From an uncultured Muribaculaceae bacterium (GTDB lineage Bacteria > Bacteroidota > Bacteroidia > Bacteroidales > Muribaculaceae): DNA of 30,471 nt. Each line of letters opens with the position of its first letter. Within the stretch, counting starts at the first letter, position 1. Of this stretch, positions 25,481 through 30,471 are shown piece after piece. The notes under the pieces were generated by a model. The model saw only the letters and a list, made by a program, of their open reading frames with translations, was not told where the DNA came from and ran no database searches. The DNA lies in the NCBI GenBank assembly GCA_910585755.1, contig CAJUFH010000039.1, positions 1 to 30,471 of the forward strand, read 5' to 3'. The position numbers and the translations under genes were made by a program.

Positions 25481-26788
25481 TTATTCAGATTCTTCAGTTG
25501 CGATTTCCGCTTTCAGTTTCTCGCCGGCATCCTCGTCGGCCATATCGTCGGAGGTCGGGCGGAGCACTATAAGCTGCAGCGCCAGGGCGATCAGCAGTAT
25601 GCCACCCATCATCGCGAAGCACATGCCGAGGCCGACCGATTCCGCCAGGCCCCCGAGGAGCTGGGTCGTAATCGCTCCCATTATGACCCCTAAGGAGTTC
25701 ATGAATCCGTAGGCCATCGCCCGCTGACGCGGGGAGACGAACTGGCACAGAATCGGCATATTGTTGGCGTCGAACATACCGTAGCCGACTCCGAAGAAGA
25801 GCCCCGCGAGCACCGAGAACCAGGCGTTGTGCGCCAGCCCGATGAACACAAGCGCCGGAATCATCATCGCCAGCCCAATCGCGCTCGTATATATCCGGCC
25901 CCGCACATTGCGTTTCACCCAGCGGTCGCTGACCGGCCCCCCGACCATCACCCCGATAAAGCTCGAAACGGCGATTGTAAGCGTAGCCATCGGACCGGCC
26001 CATTCCATGCTCAGGCCGAGATTGTCGCGGAACAGCGTCGGAAGCCAGTTCTTGGTCGCCCACCCCGGAATCGAGCTGGATGCGAAAAAGAAGAGTATGA
26101 CCCAGAACGCCGCCGAGCTGAAAACGACGGCGAAGGAGCGCGCAAGCGATTCCTTGCGCTTCGCCGTCCCGCCACCAGAGCCACGGGGGCCGGGAGCAGC
26201 GGCCCCGTGGCCCTGCTTCTCATGCAAGAGATATATAAGGAGCGCCGCGTAGGCTACCCCGATGATGCCGAACCAGTGGAATGTGGCCTGCCACGACCAT
26301 GTCGTCGCCACCAGCGAGCCGAATCCGCCCAACGCCTGGCCGCAGTACAAACCGGTCATATGCAGCCCGATAGCGAGCGAGCGCCCCTTCCCGGTAAAAT
26401 AATCGGCAATCAGCGACAACGCCGAGGGGATATACAGCGCCTCGCTGATACCCATAATACCGCGGAGCCACATCAACTGGTGGAAGTCAGTACAGTAGCC
26501 CATCGCGTAAGTCACGCCCGACCAGACGCCGAGCGACCCTACGATAAGCCATTTCCGGCTCAGACGGTCAGCGACAGCCCCCGAAAACGGGCTGGCAATG
26601 CCGTAGACCCACAGGAAAATCGCCATAAGCGCGCCGAATGCCTCGGCGTTCCTCAGCGCCGGAATGTCGAGCGCTATGTTGCCCTGCATCGTCGACAGCA
26701 TCTGGCGGTCCATGTAATTCAACAGTGCGACCACCCACAGCAGCCCGACGACCATCCAGGGATAAAACTTCTTCTCTGAAATCTTCAT
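25481..26788 (-). CDS. nanT: MFS transporter, probable sialic acid importer
   Basis: A 435-residue inner-membrane permease with about 12 hydrophobic segments. The first helix carries LLWVVALLNYMDRQML, followed by the MFS signature loop GAVADRLSRKWLIVG, as in anion:cation symporter and hexuronate-type carriers. A short Gly/Pro-rich cytoplasmic linker lies near the middle (GAAAPGPRGSGGG). First gene of the nan operon; the family to which the Bacteroides fragilis NanT belongs makes sialic acid the likely substrate. The C-terminus is long and charged (DDMADEDAGEKLKAE). Confidence 0.9.
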   Translation of the reverse strand: MKISEKKFYPWMVVGLLWVVALLNYMDRQMLSTMQGNIALDIPALRNAEAFGALMAIFLWVYGIASPFSGAVADRLSRKWLIVGSLGVWSGVTYAMGYCTDFHQLMWLRGIMGISEALYIPSALSLIADYFTGKGRSLAIGLHMTGLYCGQALGGFGSLVATTWSWQATFHWFGIIGVAYAALLIYLLHEKQGHGAAAPGPRGSGGGTAKRKESLARSFAVVFSSAAFWVILFFFASSSIPGWATKNWLPTLFRDNLGLSMEWAGPMATLTIAVSSFIGVMVGGPVSDRWVKRNVRGRIYTSAIGLAMMIPALVFIGLAHNAWFSVLAGLFFGVGYGMFDANNMPILCQFVSPRQRAMAYGFMNSLGVIMGAITTQLLGGLAESVGLGMCFAMMGGILLIALALQLIVLRPTSDDMADEDAGEKLKAEIATEESE

Positions 26789-26849
26789 GGTATCAATTCT
26801 GAATCCGGTTATATTATATGTAATATGTCCACATTTCCGTATTATTCCG

Positions 26850-26880
26850 CAAATTTAACTTCTTCGCGCCAAAACCGCAA
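26850..26880 (-). promoter_or_regulatory. Promoter of the nan operon (TTG-N20-TAAATTTG)
   Basis: On the minus strand, TAAATTTG at 26857-26850 matches the Bacteroidetes -7 consensus, with TTG at 26880-26878 spaced by 20 bp. It lies about 60 bp upstream of nanT. Confidence 0.7.
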
Positions 26881-27037
26881 CCTCTTAGCCCGCAAACTTA
26901 ACGGCAGCAGGAAAATAAATCGCCCGACGGCGGCGCACACTGCGTGGCCGGCCAGCCCGGTTAACAAATATTAACCGGCGTGTTAACGGCTATGAAGATG
27001 CGTAAAGCCCTGTTAAGGAATTTTTTGAGGAAAATAG

Positions 27038-27067
27038 TTGAAATTTGAAAGGTTTTTTGTAATTTTG
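27038..27067 (+). promoter_or_regulatory. Promoter of acpP (TTG-N19-TAATTTTG)
   Basis: TTG at 27038-27040 and TAATTTTG at 27060-27067, separated by 19 bp, fit the Bacteroidetes sigma-ABfr promoter very well. The expected leader is about 80 nt. Confidence 0.82.
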
Positions 27068-27154
27068 CAGCCGAAATGCGGGGTAGCTCCGAATCCTCGG
27101 TCGCCGCGGCATTTCCTAAACACCGACTATTCAAAATTTTAAACATCAATTATC

Positions 27155-27388
27155 ATGTCAGAAATCGCATCCCGCGTGAAAGCTATCATCGTTGACAAAC
27201 TCGGCGTTGACGAAAACCAGGTTACCGAAACCGCAGCATTCACCACCGACCTTGGCGCAGACAGCCTCGACACCGTAGAGCTCATCATGGAATTCGAAAA
27301 GGAATTCGGCATCCAGATCCCCGACGACAAGGCTGAAAGCATCTCCACCGTAGGCGATGCCATCAAGTACATCGAGGAGGCTAAATAA
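27155..27388 (+). CDS. acpP: Acyl carrier protein
   Basis: A 77-residue acidic carrier protein of type II fatty acid synthesis. The 4'-phosphopantetheine attachment serine is Ser37 in GADSLDTVEL. The following helix (IMEFEKEFGIQIPDDKAE) is the acidic recognition helix for partner enzymes. It has its own strong promoter and is followed by fabF 146 bp later, with a hairpin between. Confidence 0.97.
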   Translation: MSEIASRVKAIIVDKLGVDENQVTETAAFTTDLGADSLDTVELIMEFEKEFGIQIPDDKAESISTVGDAIKYIEEAK

Positions 27389-27407
27389 TCAGGCCCCTTC
27401 GGAAACA

Positions 27408-27428
27408 GCGCGGCACTGACCGCCGCGC
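27408..27428 (+). other. Short GC-rich hairpin after acpP
   Basis: GCGCGGC at 27408-27414 pairs with GCCGCGC at 27422-27428 around a 7-base loop, 20 bp after the acpP stop. No T-run follows, so it may protect the 3' end of acpP mRNA or slow polymerase rather than terminate. Confidence 0.55.
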
Positions 27429-27467
27429 GACCCCTCCCCTCTCCGTCAAACCCCACAGACCCATAGG

Positions 27468-27499
27468 AAACGCTGCCCTCGACAATGCGGCAGCGTTTT
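27468..27499 (+). terminator. Hairpin terminator or attenuator between acpP and fabF
   Basis: A 10-bp perfect stem (AAACGCTGCC 27468-27477 with GGCAGCGTTT 27489-27498) ending in TTTT and located 36 bp before the fabF start. It would let acpP be made in excess over fabF. No separate -7 motif for fabF is obvious in the remaining space. Confidence 0.75.
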
Positions 27500-27534
27500 C
27501 ACAATAGGGCTTCCTCAGAGAAAGCATACAGAAT

Positions 27535-28800
27535 ATGGAATTAAAAAGAGTAGTAGTGACCGGAATGGGTGCTATCACCCCTATCGGCAACGACGTGGAA
27601 ACTACATGGAAAAACGCCCTCGCGGGCGTCAGCGGCGCTGCCCCCATCACCCATTTCGACGCCTCGCTTTTCAAAACCCAGTTTGCCTGCGAGGTTAAAA
27701 ACTTCGACGCCAGCGAGCACTTCGACCGCAAGAAGCTCCGCCAGCTCGACCTATACGCGCAGTACGCGATGGTCGCAGCCCGCCAGGCCGTGGCCGACTC
27801 AGGCCTCGAAGAGGACCAGAACCTCGACAAGAACCGCGTCGGCGTAATCGTAGCCGCAGGCATCGGCGGCCTCCACACCTTTGAAGAGGAAGCTGGATAT
27901 TACGCGATGAACGCCGCAAACGGCCCCAAATACAACCCCTTCTTCATCCCCAAGATGATCGCTGACATCGCCAGCGGACACATCTCGATGGAATACGCCT
28001 ACCACGGCCCCAACTACGGTGTCGTTTCGGCGTGCGCATCCTCCAACAACGCCATCATCGACGCCTTCAACCTCATCCGCCTCGGCAAGGCCGACGTGAT
28101 GCTGACCGGCGGCGCCGAAGCTGCGGTATACCCCGCGGGCGTCGGAGGCTTCAACTCCATGCACGCCCTCTCGACCCGCAACGACTCCCCCGAAACCGCA
28201 TCGCGCCCCTTCAGCAAGAGCCGCGACGGATTCGTGATCGGCGAAGGCTCCGTTGTACTCGTGCTCGAGGAACTCGAACACGCCAAGGCCCGCGGCGCGA
28301 AGATTCTCGCAGAAGTAGCAGGCGGCGGCATGTCGGCTGACGCTTACCACCTGACCGCTACCCACCCCGAAGGCCTCGGCGCCATCCTCTCGATGCGCAA
28401 CGCCCTCGAAGACGCCGGGATGAAACCCGAGGACATCGACTACATCAACGTCCACGGCACCTCGACCCCCGTCGGCGACATCTCCGAAGTAAAGGCCATC
28501 GTCGAAGTATTCGGCGACCACGCCCACAAGCTCAACATATCCTCCACCAAGTCGATGACCGGCCACCTCCTCGGAGCTACCGGCGCGCTCGAGGCGATGT
28601 TCAGCGTCAAGTCGGTGATGAACGACATCGTGCCCCCCACAATCAACCACGAAGAGGGCGACGAGGACGAGGAAATCGACTATACCCTCAACTTCACCTT
28701 CAACAAGGCGCAGGAACGCCCCGTGCGCGCCGCGCTCTCCAACTCCTTCGGTTTCGGCGGCCACAACGCCACCGTCATCGTCAAGAAGTACGAGGAATAA
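27535..28800 (+). CDS. fabF: Beta-ketoacyl-[acyl-carrier-protein] synthase II
   Basis: Condensing enzyme that elongates acyl-ACP with malonyl-ACP. The protein has 421 residues. The Cys-His-His triad is visible: Cys167 in SACASS, His307 in NVHGTSTP and His344 in TGHLLGATG; the C-terminal SNSFGFGGHNA motif is intact. An acidic insert (EEGDEDEEIDY) lies near 378-388. Location straight after acpP supports the call. A strong terminator follows, and the next gene is not rnc, which from memory often follows fabF in Bacteroides. Confidence 0.96.
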   Translation: MELKRVVVTGMGAITPIGNDVETTWKNALAGVSGAAPITHFDASLFKTQFACEVKNFDASEHFDRKKLRQLDLYAQYAMVAARQAVADSGLEEDQNLDKNRVGVIVAAGIGGLHTFEEEAGYYAMNAANGPKYNPFFIPKMIADIASGHISMEYAYHGPNYGVVSACASSNNAIIDAFNLIRLGKADVMLTGGAEAAVYPAGVGGFNSMHALSTRNDSPETASRPFSKSRDGFVIGEGSVVLVLEELEHAKARGAKILAEVAGGGMSADAYHLTATHPEGLGAILSMRNALEDAGMKPEDIDYINVHGTSTPVGDISEVKAIVEVFGDHAHKLNISSTKSMTGHLLGATGALEAMFSVKSVMNDIVPPTINHEEGDEDEEIDYTLNFTFNKAQERPVRAALSNSFGFGGHNATVIVKKYEE

Positions 28801-28850
28801 TCCCCATCGCCCGGCGGCACACCTCGTTCCGCCCCGTGGTTAAAAATACA

Positions 28851-28887
28851 GGCGGCGCGCCCATACGACGCGCCGCCTTACTTTTTT
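28851..28887 (+). terminator. Terminator after fabF
   Basis: GGCGGCGCG at 28851-28859 pairs perfectly with CGCGCCGCC at 28869-28877, with a 9-base loop, followed by TTACTTTTTT. It lies 50 bp after the fabF stop. Confidence 0.9.
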
Positions 28888-28908
28888 CGCAAAATTAACT
28901 CAAAAACA

Positions 28909-28938
28909 TTGCGTTGTCAGGAAAAACAGCTACTTTTG
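28909..28938 (+). promoter_or_regulatory. Promoter of the 268-residue protein gene (TTG-N19-TACTTTTG)
   Basis: TTG at 28909-28911 and TACTTTTG at 28931-28938, spaced by 19 bp, match the Bacteroidetes promoter consensus, 40 bp before the start codon. Confidence 0.78.
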
Positions 28939-28978
28939 CAAATATCAATTATTAATCGCATTCTTTAAACCTGACATC

Positions 28979-29785
28979 ATGCGCTCCCTAACAACCATTT
29001 TCGTCGCCATCGCGTTATCTACCTGCGTCGCGGTAAACGCAGCCCCGCAGGGCAACACCTCGGCCGACCGACAGCTCCGCCAGCTCGAAGCCCGCTACGA
29101 CACACTCTCTAACCTCCGTTACACCAACGCCTACATCGAAGCCGAAAAAAGGGTAATCGAAGCCAAAATCGAAAAAATCAAACTCGGGGCGCTCTCCTCG
29201 AAACCCGGCTCCGATTACAGCTCATCAGGCAGCTCCGCCAGCCAGTCCGGCATCTCCGCGACCGAGTTAGACATAACCGGCCCGAAAGACATCAACAACG
29301 ATCCCAAACAAAGTCCGTTGTGGAAGGTTGAACTCAGCGAGATGCTGATGGTCAACGACGACCGTACCTTCCTTACCGATTTCTCCCTGACCAGCAGGGG
29401 AATGAGGTACCCTATGTTCTCAATGGATTTGTATAACCTTTGGAACGAAGAACTTCACGCACTGAACAACAGCGCATGGGGCGAACAGCGGGAACTATCC
29501 GCAAAACTCACTTTTGAAGGTGAAACGTTTTCAACCAATGTCGTGATACAAAGCATGCTGAAAGAGGAATTCAAAGACTCCGAATGTGCAAGTATTTTCA
29601 TGATGTTCAAGATTCAGCAATCAGAAGCGCCGAGGGTCTATAGAGCCTTGACAACCAAGAGGTTTCTGTCGATGACCATCGGCGATGTATATATTCCCCT
29701 CGACCAGTTTACAGATTCCAAAATCATATTCCGCGCCCTCCTCGACCGCCTGGGTACCAAAGTCAGCAAGGCGCGCAACCTCTAA
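28979..29785 (+). CDS. Secreted protein of unknown function with N-terminal coiled coil
   Basis: A 268-residue protein with a signal peptide (about 1-21, VAVNAAPQ). A charged helix with heptad-like spacing follows (about 30-72, RQLRQLEARYDTLSNLRYTN then EAEKRVIEAKIEKIKLG), then a Ser-rich linker (GSDYSSSGSSASQSG) and a mixed domain (about 95-268) that includes LWNEELHALNNSAWGE and MTIGDVYIPLDQF. I do not recognise the family. It stands alone, with its own promoter and terminator. Codon use in the second half is less GC-rich than in the flanking genes. Confidence 0.72.
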   Translation: MRSLTTIFVAIALSTCVAVNAAPQGNTSADRQLRQLEARYDTLSNLRYTNAYIEAEKRVIEAKIEKIKLGALSSKPGSDYSSSGSSASQSGISATELDITGPKDINNDPKQSPLWKVELSEMLMVNDDRTFLTDFSLTSRGMRYPMFSMDLYNLWNEELHALNNSAWGEQRELSAKLTFEGETFSTNVVIQSMLKEEFKDSECASIFMMFKIQQSEAPRVYRALTTKRFLSMTIGDVYIPLDQFTDSKIIFRALLDRLGTKVSKARNL

Positions 29786-29848
29786 GCATCATCTCTCCCC
29801 GGGATAATCCTACAGCCTCTCCCTGTCCCACCGACACATCATAAGTTC

Positions 29849-29898
29849 CGGCACAGACAGTCAAAGCAATCAGCTCTGACTGCCTGTGCCGCCCTCTT
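29849..29898 (+). terminator. Terminator after the 268-residue protein gene
   Basis: A 15-bp stem with one mismatch (29849-29863 with 29877-29891) around a 13-base loop, followed by CCCTCTTTT. It begins 64 bp after the stop codon. Confidence 0.82.
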
Positions 29899-29988
29899 TT
29901 ATAGCGTCCAATTCCCCCCCGATAAAATAACATCCATTACAATTTTCCACAGACCCGGACCATTCAAATGCAATCGGAATGAATTGAA

Positions 29989-30169
29989 ACACACGGATTT
30001 TTTAGCGCACTGCGCTATAACACGGATGCGACGGATTCCCACGGATTTATTTTGTCCGGCTCTCGAATGGGAAATATTCAGGGAGAGTATCAACAAATCT
30101 CGAAAAATCAAAATCCGTGTTTTATCCGTCGCATCCGTGGGGAGCCTGCGACCATAAAAATCCGTGTGT
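29989..30169. repeat. Large palindromic intergenic repeat (ATCCGTGT type)
   Basis: The outer arms ACACACGGATTTTT (29989-30002) and AAAAATCCGTGTGT (30156-30169) are perfectly complementary. Further in, CACGGATGCGACGGAT (30021-30036) pairs with ATCCGTCGCATCCGTG (30124-30139), and CACGGATTT/AAATCCGTG lie inside that. The left arm also has a small AGCGC-ACT-GCGCT hairpin at about 30004-30016. This kind of ATCCGTG repeat is, to my recollection, scattered between genes in Bacteroidales genomes. No coding potential is seen. Confidence 0.8.
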
Positions 30170-30234
30170 CAATCATTTTATCCAGCTTATACCTCCATCC
30201 CGATTGCCCCGAGATTGTTGCAGGACAGCATTTG

Positions 30235-30320
30235 TGTAGGGGACGCGGCGTGCCGCGTTTACATTGCGAACAAGCAACTACCTGATTCCCAACCCAAACG
30301 CGGCACGCCGCGTCCCTACA
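30235..30320. repeat. GC-rich palindromic repeat (GACGCGGCGTGCCGCGT type)
   Basis: The arm at 30235-30260 (TGTAGGGGACGCGGCGTGCC and on to GCGTTT) pairs with 30296-30320 over 25 bp with one bulged G. The 35-bp loop is unstructured. Each arm is itself partly palindromic (CGCGGC-GTGCCGCG). It resembles REP-like or MITE-like intergenic palindromes and lies 65 bp from the preceding repeat. Confidence 0.82.
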
Positions 30321-30471
30321 CCATATACAATGGGCCAAAACTCTTAAATCCACAACACCCTCTCGAAGATAATGACGAAAGAGCCTGGATAAGCCGTCAT
30401 AGTGTGAAACTTTTTTCCAGGGCTGGCGCATGAGATTTAACTATCCTTAAAAACCTTGAGTAGATAGTCAA
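30321..30471. other. Unassigned end of window
   Basis: About 150 bp after the palindromic repeats in which I see no gene start, RNA gene or clear terminator. Short ORFs crossing the repeats look like chance frames. Confidence 0.5.

Larger units (their letters stand above)
26789..27154. other. Divergent intergenic region between nanT and acpP
   Basis: A 366-bp gene-free region between two divergent operons. It contains the nan promoter (26850-26880, minus strand), the acpP promoter (27038-27067, plus strand) and between them a GC-clamped palindrome, CCGGTTAA at 26957-26964 with TTAACCGG at 26971-26978, followed by another GTTAAC at about 26982. No small ORF looks convincing. Confidence 0.65.

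Noticed and set aside
30052..30433. Short ORFs on both strands across the terminal repeats
   Set aside because: They run through palindromic repeats and have no homology-like features or start context.
1..30471. CRISPR arrays, tRNA or rRNA genes, insertion sequence transposases
   Set aside because: No regularly spaced direct repeats, no tRNA cloverleaf or rRNA segments and no transposase motifs were seen on either strand.

Overview
The window looks like chromosomal DNA of a gut-type member of the Bacteroidales. The evidence is the gene families (DUF4831, DUF5074-type propellers, BspA-like leucine-rich repeats, lipoproteins with acidic residues just after the lipid cysteine), the -7 promoter motif TAnnTTTG seen at several gene starts, the lack of Shine-Dalgarno sites, and a sialic acid pathway built on an AGE-type epimerase as in Bacteroides fragilis. 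Codons are GC-rich. I cannot fix the family; Muribaculaceae or Rikenellaceae-like genomes would fit.

Region 1 (1-11500, + strand) is one long surface operon. It encodes a BtuB-like TonB-dependent receptor, a BtuG-like propeller lipoprotein, a PKD-type lipoprotein, a secreted protein of 318 residues, a secreted mosaic of 1392 residues (leucine-rich repeats, a domain apparently shared with the 318-residue protein, Ig-like domains and a propeller), and a second secreted propeller protein. It ends at a strong hairpin terminator. This is the layout of a Bacteroidetes cobalamin (corrinoid) capture and uptake locus, with the propeller expanded to three copies. A near-identical 84-bp element sits before both the receptor and the propeller lipoprotein.

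Region 2 (11550-16905, +) is a housekeeping run: NAD(P)H-hydrate repair (nnr), a DUF4831 protein, arginine decarboxylase (speA) and tRNA pseudouridine synthase (truA). Region 3 (16906-19500, +) holds an outer-membrane barrel protein and two unrecognised lipoproteins, with less GC-rich coding, plus an unexplained inverted repeat.

Region 4 (19501-26880, - strand) is a tightly packed sialic acid operon, in transcription order: nanT (uptake), nanA (lyase), nanE (ManNAc/GlcNAc epimerase), a giant fusion with two SGNH esterase modules and a NanM-like kelch mutarotase, and a creatininase-family hydrolase. Together these would take in sialic acid, remove O-acetyl groups, speed anomer conversion, cleave to ManNAc plus pyruvate and convert ManNAc to GlcNAc. 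The job of the creatininase member is not known.

Region 5 (27030-29900, +) holds acpP and fabF (fatty acid synthesis), separated by an internal hairpin, and a secreted protein of unknown function. The last 690 bp has no gene and contains two large palindromic repeat elements.
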